Positions 1-11,906 of a stretch of DNA of 62,000 bases are shown one piece after another. Source of the DNA: Diphasiastrum complanatum (lineage: Eukaryota; Streptophyta; Lycopodiopsida; Lycopodiales; Lycopodiaceae); the NCBI GenBank assembly GCA_029204225.1, contig CM055102.1:33330585-33392584 (forward strand). The letters are read 5' to 3'. The notes beneath the pieces were generated by a model that saw only the letters and a list, made by a program, of their open reading frames with translations, searched no databases and was not told the DNA's origin. Numbering within the stretch: position 1 is the first letter of the stretch; each line of letters begins with the position of its first letter. A program made the translations under genes and the position numbers.

Positions 1-1000
1 TGACATGGTATAAGAAGTGCATAGGGTGGTAAGATTATAGGTTGATAAAAGTTTTAATGTTGAGGGACAAATTGTCCAAAGACAAAACACAAATCAAAGA
101 AGGTAACTTATGGAATCTCTATAGCAAACCATTATAAAGATAATATTGTTAATTGAAATTTGCAAAAAACAAGAACTTGAACTAAGAAGAACCCAAGTCC
201 CTAAACCCTAACCCCTTATTCACAATCCTTGCACTAGACCCTAAGCCCCCTACCCCCTTTTCCTAGATTCATAAGCCCTAAACTCCTATGTTTTAAAAGA
301 GAATTCTTGGAGTATTTCAATTAAATACTGGTGGAGATTTTGGTTCTAAATCTTGTGGATACATGAGATTCACGGTCCATCCACCTAGATTGGGATCTAT
401 TTGTTGAAGAGTAATACCTATTTTACCCCATTGGCTAAGCACTAATGTTGTTGTAAGTTGTACATTACTCATGGAATGGGGAATGCTATTAATTGAATAC
501 ATGAAACCCCCTAATTGTAACTCCAATAAATTAGTGCAAAGTGGCCCACTTGGTCAAGTAGCTCCATCACATGGTTGATATCTAGACTTTCCATGCATGT
601 GCTTGTGGTGCTTGCCTCTCTAGGGACTTGGAGGAGCAATTCATTTTCTATTCTAATTTTTTATGTTGTGAGGTCCTTATGCAATTTTCCTTGTATTTGA
701 TGTTTTCCATAGCTAAGTTTCCTAAGCTTTCTTGGTTGATCTAGTATTGCAGTTAAGATACTCCAAAGCTAGGTCTTGTTATTATGCAGCATTCCTAGTG
801 ATTGGAGTATCTATGGGTATACCATTTCACCTACTAGTTATATGTATCAACCACTCAATGTCCTAACAACTAGCAAAGTATGCAGTAAAGGTTTTGTAGT
901 ATTCTTCAGCCAAGAAATTTATATTGATGCTTTTGTTTGGAATCTTTCGTCATAGAACTAGAATGATATGTATTTGCATGCGTTGTACAATATTTTTAGC
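1..1000. other. Gene-poor AT-rich sequence with a short telomere-like tract
   Basis: No recognisable gene. At 199-215 there are two and a half CCCTAAA-type units (plant telomere motif), too few for an interstitial telomere array. A single 69-codon reading frame on the minus strand is listed separately. Confidence 0.5.
317..526 (-). CDS. Short unidentified reading frame
   Basis: A 69-codon minus-strand frame from ATG to stop. The C-terminal half looks protein-like (a QWGKIGITLQQIDPNLGGW stretch followed by a Pro-rich tail), without the low complexity typical of chance frames here. I do not recognise the family. It has no visible promoter and no coding neighbour. It may be an exon fragment of an old insertion or a chance frame. 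Confidence 0.15.
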   Translation of the reverse strand: MELQLGGFMYSINSIPHSMSNVQLTTTLVLSQWGKIGITLQQIDPNLGGWTVNLMYPQDLEPKSPPVFN

Positions 1001-1280
1001 AATAACATTCGGGCTGATATTGTTATTTGGTATTGTGTCAGTCCATTTATATATTACTTAAATCCAACGTCAACGTCAACAAGTATTCATTCATTGTTAT
1101 AGCTTTACATCCAATTGGTTTTGCAACTCTTTCTGCAATAGTTTGTCTTTATTTTATGTTGTATCAACTTTTTGATTTTGAGATCTGCCAAAAAAGAAGA
1201 CCTGAACTAAGAAAATGATATTAATACACCACAAATCCAACAAGTTCAAACACAGTGAGACAACAACATGAATTTGGAGG

Positions 1281-2050
1281 GGTCGGTACAGTCGGCAGAA
1301 TGGCCACTGGAATATTGTTCCTAACAAATCCGCCCATTCCGAGGCCTATTCCGACCCCCCCCCCCCCAGGTTATTTAATCAATCGAAAGACTAGATTTAC
1401 TCATCATAATTGGACGTGGTCAATCTCCAATTTTAATGAGTATATTTCTACCAGAGCTAAAACACTTAAAAGAGTTTTACTATTGAGGGAAAAGCATATT
1501 CAGAGAAAGATTGGCAAAAGACATAACACAATTCAAACAAGGTAACTAATTATTGAGAAATTTGCAAAAAAAAGACTGAACTAAACATATCTACAAAAAA
1601 ATTCAGAGATCTGGCAAGTACATGAGAAATGTGAGAAGAATGGAAGTTCAAGGGTCGGAACAGTTGTCGAAATGGCCACTGGAATACTGCTTCTAACATA
1701 TCCCAACAACCATTCCGACCCCTCCCAGATTGTTCAATCAAGGAAAAGATTGGATCTATTGATCATAATTGGAGGTGGTCAATCTCCAATTTTGATGAGC
1801 AGACCTAGAGCTAGAACACATAATAGAGGCAGATTACACAATTGAAACAAGGTAGCTAATTTCTTGTGTAGTTTCTACAACAAACATTTAAGATAAATCT
1901 GAAAATAAAACACCTAAGCTAAACAGATCTATCAAGAAGTTCAGAACTCTAACAAACTCAACAAGAATTAAGAGGTCATCGGAATAGTTCTCGAAATAGA
2001 CAATGGTATACTGTTTTCGACAGGACCGCCTATTTCGAGGCCCATTCCTT
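1281..2050. repeat. Three units of a dispersed hairpin-forming repeat
   Basis: Three related units (about 1281-1357, 1653-1725 and 1976-2050) begin near GGTCGGAA and end near CCTATTCCGA-type sequence. The stretch downstream of units 1 and 2 (CATAATTGGA, then GGTCAATCTCCAATTTT) is also shared. In the third unit TCGAAATAG (1991-1999) pairs with CTATTTCGA (2030-2038). The same repeat recurs at 43858-44830. No protein-coding capacity is evident. Confidence 0.6.
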
Positions 2051-2149
2051 CCATGTTTATACATGGTTCTGCTACAAAATCCGCACCTCAGTTGCTCGAA
2101 TGATGGTGATCGGCTAGAGAAACAACAAACAAACCTACAAAATAGAAAA

Positions 2150-2424
2150 TTGTAGTTCAGTTGGAGAAGACAAGCAAACAAATGGTCATTACTCACATTT
2201 ATTGTTTGGTTGCTATGATTTTTCAGAGAGTTCAAAGAATCATTTCATTTACATTCTATTTGGCTCTTCATGTTCTAGTTACATCTTGATGTGTAAAATT
2301 GATGTAAGAAATAGTGAAACATCCAAAGTGACACTATTCTTTATATCAATTACGGAAACTACTTTAGAACACTAGAAAGGAGATCTATACTTAGGATGGA
2401 GATCATTCTAAAGTTGGATCAAAG
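2150..2424 (+). repeat. 3' internal tail of an LTR element (family of 51379-55585)
   Basis: This closely matches 54640-54949, the end of the internal region of the 51.4-55.6 kb LTR element, including the run GGAGATCATTCTAAAGTTGG just before the LTR. A shorter pre-LTR spacer is present here. It is the remnant of a second, older copy whose 5' part is absent. Confidence 0.75.
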
Positions 2425-2707
2425 TGTGAAAGATTTCAACTAGTTTTGCTATTTTGGTCATGTATATTTGGCAATTGAGGCCATTTTTCATATTAGACGT
2501 AGAGTTTGACTTTTCAAAGTTATAATAGTCTAAAAGCATTTGAATAAACACTTTTGGAAAGTGTGGGAAACTATAGAACACGAGTTTTGGTGAGATTCAA
2601 TTTGAGTAGTAGAGGCATTGAATCTAGTCACAAAACTAGTAGGGTTTTCATTATGGAGGGAAATCGAAGTTTAAATTTAGGTTTGGACCTACTATAAAAG
2701 GATGTAA
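2425..2707 (+). mobile_element. LTR of the 636-bp LTR family, first part (split by a copia element)
   Basis: It starts TGTGAAAGATTTCAACTAG, matching the LTR starts at 51379 and 54950, and runs to the GGATGTAA position. The LTR resumes at 8193 after a 5.5-kb nested insertion. The short sequence TGTAA occurs at both junctions (2703-2707 and 8188-8192) and fits a 5-bp target duplication. Confidence 0.8.
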
Positions 2708-2708
2708 T

Positions 2709-2958
2709 AGTTAAGAAACACAGTTTAAACACCCGACCGGATCAATCACCACAGCACAACATCAACTGCAACAAGACAAGACAACAAAATAGCTCACCTC
2801 GAACTGTATATTCAACTACTCAGTAAGTACAAAGATAAAGTTACTTAAAAGCACTCAAAGGGCTCGTAAAAGAAAGACGGCCCGATAACTCTAGAACTAA
2901 GCACACGTGGTGCCGTCGAAATAATAAAGCATTGTATAAGTCGATCATTGCTATTTTA
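2709..2958 (-). mobile_element. 3' LTR of nested copia element (element on minus strand)
   Basis: 250 bp, near-identical to 7936-8185. On the inner side it is flanked by the polypurine tract (GAGGGAGAGAGA on the minus strand, 2959-2970). The ends do not show canonical TG...CA, and one or two bases of the junctions remain ambiguous. Confidence 0.85.
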
Positions 2959-3052
2959 TCTCTCTCCCTCAATGATCAACGTCTCTCTCTATTTTAGAGT
3001 TTACTCTATTCATGGAACATACCTCCATGATAATATTACAAGTAAAAGCTTT

Positions 3053-6000
3053 TTACATAACTAGATTTAAGCCAAGTTTGGCTCTAAAAGTTTCAAACTT
3101 TTCTTTACTTAAGGCTTTCGTAAATATATCAGCAACTTGTAACAACGTAGAACAATGTACAATACTTATATCTTCAAATTGTAGTTTCTCACGCACAAAG
3201 TGATATTTTACCTCAATATGTTTTGTCCTAGCATGAAAGACATGACTCTTAGCCAATTGTATTCCACTTTGACTGTCACAGAAAATAACAGAAGGATTTA
3301 CCTGCTTCATGCCAATCTCACATAACAACTTACATAGCCAAATAGCTTCCTGGGTAGCAGAACTTAACGCTTTATATTTGGCTTCTGTAGAAGAAAGAGA
3401 AATAGTATCTTGCTTCTTGCTAGACCATGAAAAACAACCGTTGCCAAAATTGAAGGCATAACCTGTTGTTGACTTTCTATCATCTATACTTCCTGCCCAA
3501 TCAGCGTCAACATAACCCTGCAACTTAGGTAAAACACTTTGTCTTTTGTAGATTAGGCCAAGGTTAGGTACCTTTCACGTACCTCAAAATCCTTTCTACA
3601 GCTTTTCAATGGTCCATAGTGGGTGATGACATGAATTGGCTAATCAAACTTATAGCATAGCAGATATCAGGACGTGTAGTTGTAAGATATATCAAACTCC
3701 CAACAAGATGACGAAATAGAGTAGCATCAACATGTGCACTATTATCAATACGAGATAATTTCTTACCAACTTCTCAAGGGGTGATGGAAGGTTTGCACTC
3801 TGTCATGTGAAATCTCTCCAATACCTCGCCCACATACTTGTTTTGACATAACCTGATATCACTGCCAGTTTGCCATACTTCGACACCCAAGCAGTAGTGC
3901 ATAAGATCTAAATCTGTCATCTCAAACTGCTTGCATAGGTTGGCTTTGATAGAACGAGTGAGGTTCTCATCATTGCCCGTGATTATGATATCATCAATAT
4001 AAAGTACAATCAAGGCAATGCTATCATCATTTATAAGAACATAAAGATTTGGATCTGAATTTGTTCTTACAAACCCATGAGAAAGAAAGTAATTGTCAAT
4101 GCATCCATACCATGCGCGTGGCGCTTGCTTAAGGCCATAAAGTGCTTTGTGTAGTTTACATACCTTCTATTCTTGCCCTTTTGCCATGAAGCCCTGTGGT
4201 TGGACCATGTAAAATTCTTCCTCTAAGTCACCATTCAAAAATGCAGACTTCACATCCATTTGATGGATCTTCCACCTAAAATGAGATGCTAGGGCAATGG
4301 TAAGACGTAGCGTAGTCCACTTAGCCACTGGAACAAATGTCTCTTCATAGTCAATTCCTTTGCTTTGCTCATAACCCTTCACTACTAGGCGTGCCTTATG
4401 CTTTGCCCATCTGCATGAAACTTTGTTCTAAACACCCATTTGTTGTCAATGGGTTTCTTTCCAAGTGGTAGATCAACCAACTCCCATGTATCATGGCTGT
4501 GGATGGATTCTATCTCCTCTTCCGCCCTTTGCCACTCTTTGTGATCTTTTGCCTCATCAAAGGTTGATGGCTCTTGACACTTCAAAATGTCACTCATTAG
4601 GGCATAGTTCACATAATAACGATCGGGAGACTTCCTTTCCCGCATTGATCTTCTCACTTCTCTTTGTGTGCTAGATCCTAGTTGATTTAGCTTTGCGACT
4701 TTCATGATCTTTTCATACCATTTTGGTATCTTAGATTCAAGTGATACACTACGTGGAGAGTATGTATCCCAAGGAGTGTCTAAGTAATGTCTCTTACTTC
4801 CAACCGGTTCATCCTTTATTGCTCCTATTGGCAAGTACCTCCCCCTAGGCTCTTGAATAGGTGGTGTCCTTTCATACTCACCCTCTCGACTCTCGTCTCC
4901 ACGTGCATCATCTTGTGGAGTGTCTTCTTCATCTTCTTCTTCCAAAATTGTGGGAAGTCTTTTGATGCTTTCACCACTTGCATGGTCTTCATCTTCATAC
5001 CTATGTGTCTCATCAAAGATCACATCTTTGCTAATGTGAATCTTGTTCATTACAGGATCAAAACACCTGTATGCCTTCGTCCTCTCGTCATAACCGACGA
5101 AGATACACTAGATTGCTTTGGCATCAAGTTTCTTTCGCTCCTCCTTTGGCACATGTACATAGGCCTTACATCCAATGACACAAAATTTGTCGATTTTTGG
5201 CTTTATTCTTGTAAATTCTTCTTCGGGAGTCACATTTGGAACCGCAACTGTAGGACTCCTATTTTGCAAGAACGTTGTTGCACTGCACGCTTTTGACCAA
5301 AGTGAATCGGTCAAGCCCATTTGCTTCATCATGGAGCGTGCACTCTCCATAATAGTCCTGTTTTTCCTTTCAGCTACACCATTACTATGTGGCGTGTGTG
5401 ACTGTGTGAATTGTCTTTTGATGCCGTGTTCCTTGCAAAAGTTCTCAAAATCATCAGATTTGTATTCGATCCCTCTATTAGATCTTAGCACTTTGATGTG
5501 TTCATCCAGTTGGTTCTCTACCAAAGTCTTGAACTCCTTGAAGCGAGTAAAACCGTCAGATTTCTTCTTCAAGAAATAAATCCATGTCCTCCTAGAGTAA
5601 TCATCTATGAAAGTCATAGAATAATATGCTTTCCCCAACGACATGGTCTTCATTGGGCCGCACAAGTCGCTGTGAATAAGTTCCAGCAAATTTTTAGCTC
5701 TTGCAGCTCCACCTTTCTTGAATGTATCCTTGTGATGCTTTCCCATGATACATCCTTCACATATTGCATGATGATCATCCTGCAATGCCGGTAACCCTAT
5801 TATCATCTTCAACTTCACCATCAATCTCAAGCTCCCATAGTTCAAATGACCAAGTCTTATGTGCCATAACTCAGATTGAAATGTTGTTGAGATAGCCAAA
5901 CCATATTCTCCTGGTTTTGCAACATCCAATTTATAAAGGCCACAGTTACTATCTCTATAACCTTTTGTCACCACTTTATGATTGTGGTTCATATCCCTCA

Positions 6001-7178
6001 TAAGGCATCCATCTTTGACAAACTCAACCTTAAGATGTTGATTTGCCAGTACACCAACATAAAGCAAACTCTTTTAGAGTCCAAGAACATAAAGCACATT
6101 AGGGATGTTCTTGATTTTACCATCAGGAAACTACACAGGTACATTGCCCACACCCTGTATTTGGCATTCCTCTCCATTGGCTTGAGTGACCTTATCCCCA
6201 TCATGGATTGGTGAGAATTTCTCAAACCAATCACGTTTCCTGGTCATATGACTTGTGGCACCTGAATCTACGAACCATTTGGCACCATCATCAACTTGGG
6301 ATGCCAATGCCGATGAGAAGAATTTGTCTCGTCATCTTCTCCATCATCTTCGGCAATGTTGCCTTGTTGAGTCACTTTTTCCGCTTTTATGTCCGCTTTC
6401 TTCTTGTAACATTCGCGTGCCCAATGACCCGGTTTGTGGCAATAATAACATTTGCCTTTTTTTTTTTTTTTTTTCCTTTTGATGATGACTCTCCCTCGTC
6501 ATCATCATCCTTGGATTTCTTGGGAATCCTTTTCCATCCTTTCTGCTTGCCTTTAGCAAGCAAGGCTTGATCCTCCTGTGGGATTTGCCTTGACTTCACC
6601 ACTTCATGACGCTGCTCTTCCTGCAACATGATTCTGTGAAAGTTTTCAAAAGTAGGCAATCTCTCCCTCAAAGCAATGCTGCTCACAAACATCTGTAGCC
6701 CTTCCGAGACACCGCTCATTGTGGTATGTACCAATTCAACATCCCTAATTGGTTCTCCAATTGCCACAAGTTGATCTCTCAGCTCCTTCATCCTGGTGAA
6801 GAAAGATCCCACTGATTTACTTTCTTCCATCCTTACTGCATTCAATCTCAACTTCAAGGACATGGCCCGAACTGGATTGCAAGATTGAAATTGCATTCTA
6901 AGATCTTCCCAAGCTCCCCTAGCCGTCGTGGCATCACTTATATGAGTGATCACATGGTCTTTCACTAAAAGATTGATCAAGGACAATGCTCTTTGTGCCT
7001 TTTTATCCAAGGCCCTCATATCACCAAGAGTGGTATTTGGTTGGACTTCAATACCTGCCACGATCTCCCATAACTCTTTCTCCATCAAAATGCTCTTCAT
7101 TTTAAATTTCCAGATGTTGTAGTTAGAAGCCCCATCAAGTTTGCTTGCATCACCCAAGCTGAAATCCAACAGATCCAA
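3053..7178 (-). pseudogene. Copia gag-pol polyprotein, decayed
   Basis: Minus-strand Ty1/copia polyprotein in fragments. Gag begins MDLLDFSLGDASKLDG at 7178 and reaches a Lys-rich stretch and CCHC knuckle near 6400-6480. An 18-T run (6457-6474) shifts the frame there. Protease has an intact VDSGATSHM near 6260. Integrase (6067-5108) has the HxxxH...CxxC zinc module, HSDLCGP and GVAERKNRTI, but the second catalytic Asp is Asn (LRSNRGIEY near 5490). Reverse transcriptase (5050-3774) has YIDDIII. RNase H (3523-3053) has DADWAGSIDDRKS and SSTEAKYKAL. Several stops and frameshifts separate these blocks, so the copy is dead although domain order is complete. The family normally makes one uninterrupted polyprotein of about 1300-1400 aa. 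Confidence 0.9.
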
Positions 7179-7923
7179 TGGTCACCTAAGATCTGACTGC
7201 CTAGATCATTTCTTGGCCAGTCAACTTTAACCATTGATCACAATATTTCCAGATCCAACGGTCATGATCATTCAGGCGCATCAAGTTCTCTTCTTGAGAA
7301 CACTTGTCCCTTCCACACGCTATAGGATAGTGCGGTTGACCATGCATTTAGACCTGCGACCTCCCTCATGCCATCTTTGAGCTTCTTCACACTAATTTCC
7401 AGCGATGGCCGCCCTGCTGATCACCCTCTCTCCTCCAATGCTCCACGGCCGCTCACGGCTTCTTACAAGCTGATCCTCCTTACTAGGGCGCCCTTCTCTA
7501 GCTCTTCACAGCCACAAAAACAGATTTGTATTGAGAGAAAAGAGCTTTTTCTCTTCTTGAAACCCTAGTTGTCAAAGAAGATGTTTTTGAACTTTATATG
7601 ATCTTCTTGAGAATCTATCTGAGCAGCTGCCTATCCCTCTGAGGTTGCCCTACAGCAACCAATATCCTGCTCCAAATCGCTTTTCAAACGGTGTTCGATT
7701 GGATTCAAACCAATCACAAATGCCAAGCAAACCTCTGGAAGAATTTCCAGCTTTAATCTTTGCTTGCAATCTGATTCAGCCGACAATCTCTAGCTTCTGA
7801 ATCTTTTTACAGTTTTGAGCTATTCCACGAATCTCCACAGACTCGGTTTTGTGCATCCTAGCCAACAAACCGTCGTGAATTTGCAGCTCTTTGTTCTTGT
7901 TCGGTGATTCAAGCCACCAAAAA
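7179..7923 (-). other. Untranslated leader of the copia element
   Basis: About 745 bp between gag start and primer-binding site on the minus strand. No convincing gene. Short frames on either strand (for example 7368-7568) lack family features. Confidence 0.5.
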
Positions 7924-7935
7924 GCTCTGATACCA
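7924..7935 (-). promoter_or_regulatory. Primer-binding site, tRNA-iMet type
   Basis: Plus-strand GCTCTGATACCA, i.e. TGGTATCAGAGC on the minus strand, complementary to the 3' end of plant initiator-Met tRNA. It directly abuts the LTR at 7936 and fixes the element's orientation. Confidence 0.9.
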
Positions 7936-8185
7936 AGTTAAAAAACACAGTTTAAACACCCGACCGGATCAATCACTACAGCACAACATCAAGTGCAACA
8001 AGACAAGACAACAGAATAGCTCACCTCAAATTGTATATTCAACTACTTAGTAAGTACAAAGATAAAGTTACTTAAATGCACTCAAAGGCCTCATAAAATA
8101 AAGACGGCCCGATAATTCTAGAACTAAGCACACGTGGTGCCGTCGAAATAAGAAAGCGCTGTATAAGTCGATCATTGCTATTTTA
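7936..8185 (-). mobile_element. 5' LTR of nested copia element
   Basis: 250-bp partner of 2709-2958 with scattered substitutions. TGTAA follows at 8188-8192, matching 2703-2707. The flanks rejoin into the interrupted LTR of the other family, which makes this a nested insertion. Confidence 0.85.
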
Positions 8186-8192
8186 ATTGTAA

Positions 8193-8445
8193 CTCGTGGG
8201 AAGAGAAGACATTCTCTATCTCTCTTATCTCATTCATGCTTATACATGATTCTCTTTGGGTTCTGCTATACATTGGTGCAGTATATTGGTGATATCTTGC
8301 AATCTTGCGTGTAGAATGCTTATTTTCGGATCCACACGTGTGAAATACAGTAGCTTACTGTTTTTGTGTGGAAAAAAACTTCATCATATCTTATGTTTGA
8401 TGTTTGATCAAATTCTTAGTGATTTTGCATCTCTTTCTTTAAGCT
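8193..8445 (+). mobile_element. LTR of the 636-bp LTR family, second part
   Basis: Continuation of the LTR broken at 2707. It aligns with 51675-51925 (TACATGATTCTCTTTGGGTT, then ATTGGTGCA..., GTGTGAAATACAGTAG). It ends near 8445, where an unrelated copia pol fragment begins, so the LTR 3' end and its primer-binding site are missing. Confidence 0.75.
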
Positions 8446-8448
8446 CTT

Positions 8449-9669
8449 ATGAAGAATGAAATATGGAGATTGGTGGAGTTACCTAGGAACAAGAAAGCTA
8501 GTGGATGCAAATGGATCTTCAAGGTGAATACAAACCAAGATGGATCTGTCACCAAGTACAAGACAAGGTTGGTGGCAAAAGGATATGCTCAAGAACATGG
8601 CATTGACTATGATGAAACCTTTACACCCATGGCAAAGATGGTAAGCATTCGGGTCATCATCTCTCTTGCTACTCTTTATGGATGGGACCTATGACAATTG
8701 GATATCACAAATGCCTTTTTGAATGGTGATCTTGAGGAGGAAGTGTACATGGAGCAACCCGAGAGCTACATTTCACCTATAAAGCCAAATCATGTGTGTT
8801 TTCTACAAAAGAGCTTATATGGCCTTAAGCAAGCACCAAGGAGTTGGTATGCTAAGCTTAATACTTTTTTACTCTCTCAAGGCTTTGTTATGAGTGAGTA
8901 TGATCATTCACTTTATTATAGGTTTCCTTGAAATGATGTTACCAACTTGCTAATCTATGTTGATGATATCATCTTGAGTGGTGGAGACATTAATCAAGAT
9001 GTGGAGGATATCAAGAGTGCTCTTAAGAAGGAATTTGAGGTGCATGATCTTGGTAATTTGCATTACATTTTAGAAATAGAAGTGATTAGATCTTCTCCAT
9101 CTACTTTCATTTGTCAAGAGAAGTATGCCAATTCTATTCTAGAAATATTTCATATGGTAGATGCAAAATCTTGTGATACACCTATGGAGTCTCATGTAAA
9201 GCTAACTATAAGAGGTAATGAAAGATCCTTCAAGGACATTACTCTCTATAGGAAGCTAGTTGGTTCACTCATCTATCTAACCATTACAAGAGCATATCTA
9301 AGCTATTGTGTTAGAAGATTGAGCCAATTCATGCAAGATCCGAGTGAGGAGCATTGGAAGCTAGGGAAACGAGTTTTGAGGTACATCATTGGAACTCGAG
9401 ACTTTGGCATATTGTATGAGGGATCATCACCTAACTTGTTTGTATTTTTAGATTAAGACTTTGCTGGAGATATAATGGATAGGAAATCCATTAGTGCTCA
9501 TTGTATTTTCATAGGTGATGGAGCTATATCATGGATGTCGAAGAAACAAGCCACTATCTCATTGTCATCTAGTGAGGCCAAGTACAAAGCTCTTACACAT
9601 TGCACAAAGGAGATGGTATGGATCAAGAGGATGATCAAGGATCTTCACTTGCCCAATCATCTTTTGTGA
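8449..9669 (+). pseudogene. Copia reverse transcriptase-RNase H fragment
   Basis: One continuous frame broken only by stop codons after the blocks ending near 8694, 8931, 9456 and 9669. It reads from WRLVELPRNKKASGCKWIFK through [41 protein letters not shown] and the polymerase motif IYVDDIIL to RNase H (MDRKSISAHC, SSSEAKYKAL). Gag, protease and integrase are absent. The 5' edge is fused to a broken LTR, so this is a recombinant remnant. The frame is preserved although stops have accumulated, which indicates point mutation without indels. Confidence 0.9.
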
Positions 9670-9729
9670 CAATAAATCAGCCCAAAGGTCGGCAACCAAT
9701 CCTATCTTTCATGCTAGGAGCAAGCATAT

Positions 9730-10697
9730 TGTTGGCAGATTCTGAGGAATTCCCAAGATGCCGAGCTAAGCTAGGTATACAGTTTTACGTTATGTGAGCC
9801 TCATGGTGAATCCCAAAGAAGGAATGACCATGTAGGAACTAGTAATATTTCTAGGCAATGTAATAAATGTGGACCCCTCTTAAATAAACTGAAGTGAGCC
9901 ACCTTTTGATGGTGACCTCTAGTGGAAGAGCTAATTCCACTTGGAATTTGTAGATTAGTGGAATTGCCACTTAGGCTCCACATGGACAGCCCTTTGGTCT
10001 ATATAAGAGACCCCCTCTCTTGTGAGGGAGCTTTTATTGTATTGTCATTCTCTCTTGTGTGAATAAAGCAGATCTTCCATGAGTTTTTGACAATCTTAAA
10101 GCTCCTTGTTCATGGCTGTTTTCTTGAGTGAATCTCCTATGAACATGCTTTTCTTTCTCTTGTGCTTTTATGCAATGTGGAATAGATTTCTTGTTTTTAC
10201 TTAAGTAATTTTTTAGCATCCAGGTAAACTAAATAGACTGGAATTGTGATCTAGATCTTGCATATCTTCTAACAATCCAGTTCTCAATTGTTCTTGGGTT
10301 ATCCAGGAATCAAGAGATGGATCTTGTTTCTTATTCTTGATTTGTAGATTAATCTAGATGCATTACTGTATCTGAATATCTAGAGTTAATTAGTAGCAAG
10401 AATCGCTGATTGTTCACTTGTTTGAAACGCTAATATGTTTGTGGACGAGTCTTGGTTGCATGTGAGTGTGTATGCATGTAGTTGGAGTGAACAAATTCTA
10501 ATCATCCCATTGACAGGCTTGAAAATGTGTGAGTAAATTGCTAAATCTTTTTGCCTGAATCGGTTCAAACTAAAAAGATCAATCCTAACGAACCAGCTTC
10601 CTGGAATGTGTAGAAACACCAGGTTTCCAGAGTTAAAGAAACCAAGAAGAGCGTAAAAGAATCATGTTCACAGATTCACAGCAGAAATCTGTGAACA
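9730..10697 (+). mobile_element. LTR of a gypsy-like element, 5' LTR
   Basis: 968 bp, from TGTTGGCAGATTC to AATCTGTGAACA. It is the inverted counterpart of 13172-14328, with about 95 bp missing near its start. It carries a TATATAAGAG box near 10000. The sequence just downstream (TTTGGCACCATTTCC) resembles the TGGCRCC-type primer site of many plant gypsy elements, so the element reads rightward. Confidence 0.7.
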
Positions 10698-11600
10698 TTT
10701 GGCACCATTTCCACCACTACACAGACACACATATTCAGAAAACCATCCGATTTGTGTTGGCAAACAAGCTCTTAAAGTCTCACGCCCACCATCTCGACCG
10801 AGTCTGTCGCTCTGGTCTCGACCGAGTGTCTGGCTCTATTCTCGACTGAGACTTCACGTTCCTCACCTAGCCGAGTCCCATGACTCACGTCAAGACCGGG
10901 ACGAGCCCCATTTCACTTCGACCTGAAACCACACGTAAACTCTCAACCGAGTCTTGACTTAGAATCTCGATCGAGTCCACAACGTTCAATTCTCAACCGA
11001 AGTAATCCATTGAGATCTCAACCGAAGCCATAACTCAGATCTTGACCGAGTACTCTGATTAGAATAGCGACCGACTCTCTCCGTTACAATTTCAACCGAG
11101 CCTTCTAGTTTAGATCTTGTTCGAATCTCTCATTCAGATCTCGACCGACGTCATACGTCAGATCTTGACTGACACCATACGTCAGATCTCGACCGACCAT
11201 ACTTCAAATCTCGACCAAATCTTTCAGTCCGATCTTGATCGAGTGTTTTCAGTCAGATCTCGACCAAATTTTTATGTCCACACTCGACCGAGTGTTTTTT
11301 GTCAGATCTCGATCGACGCCATACGTCAGATCTCGACCGACACCATACGTCAGATCTTAACCAACACCATATGTCAGATCACAACAGACTAATTTCTGTC
11401 AGGTCTCGACCGAGCCACCACTTAAGATCTCAATTGAGACTATTCCTTCAGGTCTCACTGACTGTCTCTGTTACGATCTCGATCGAATATCGCATTCAGA
11501 TCTCAATCGACCGTCTTCGTTACGATCTCGACCGAACACATTTTTCAAATCTCAACTGAGTCAACTTGAAAGTCAACTATATTTTTGACTAGATCCTACT
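10698..11600 (+). repeat. Degenerate TCTCGACCGA tandem array in a retroelement leader
   Basis: From about 10790 to 11560 the octamer TCGACCGA or close variants (TCTCGACCGAG, TCTTGACCGAG, TCTCGATCGA) recurs dozens of times, spaced about 27-55 bp, often within a CATACGTCAGATCTCGACCG unit. Long apparent frames rich in Ser-Asp-Leu-Asp-Arg are an effect of the repeat and I do not call them genes. The same motif appears inverted at 15410-15600. Confidence 0.75.
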
Positions 11601-11906
11601 ACTAGCAAATGGCCACAACTATCAGCTAATTCCTTTTGCCATATCACCACTTTGAATACTGTGCCATTTGGATACATACAAATCATAATACTCTGATTCA
11701 TATACCTTGATATCATTTGAATTTAGAGTGTTGTCACAAAAAAAAAAAAAAACAGAAACCGAGTCCAAGAAGCCTAAATATCCTATCCTAAGGTACTCTA
11801 GAGTCTCCATATGGATCGTCCTTACGATCCTAATTCCACAGAAGACTATCCACTGGAGATGGTATCTCCTTCCACGGAACAAGCTAGATAAAATAGATAC
11901 TCTCGA
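11601..11906. other. Leader between tandem array and gag
   Basis: No gene. It contains a 15-A run near 11738-11752. Confidence 0.4.

Noticed and set aside
199-215. Interstitial telomere
   Set aside because: Only two to three CCCTAAA units.
1281-2050. Self-cleaving ribozyme in the hairpin repeat
   Set aside because: No hammerhead core (CTGATGA...GAAA) or other recognisable catalytic core.
10793-11559. Long frames rich in Ser-Asp-Leu-Asp-Arg
   Set aside because: Produced by the TCTCGACCGA repeat in several frames. No start context or family features.
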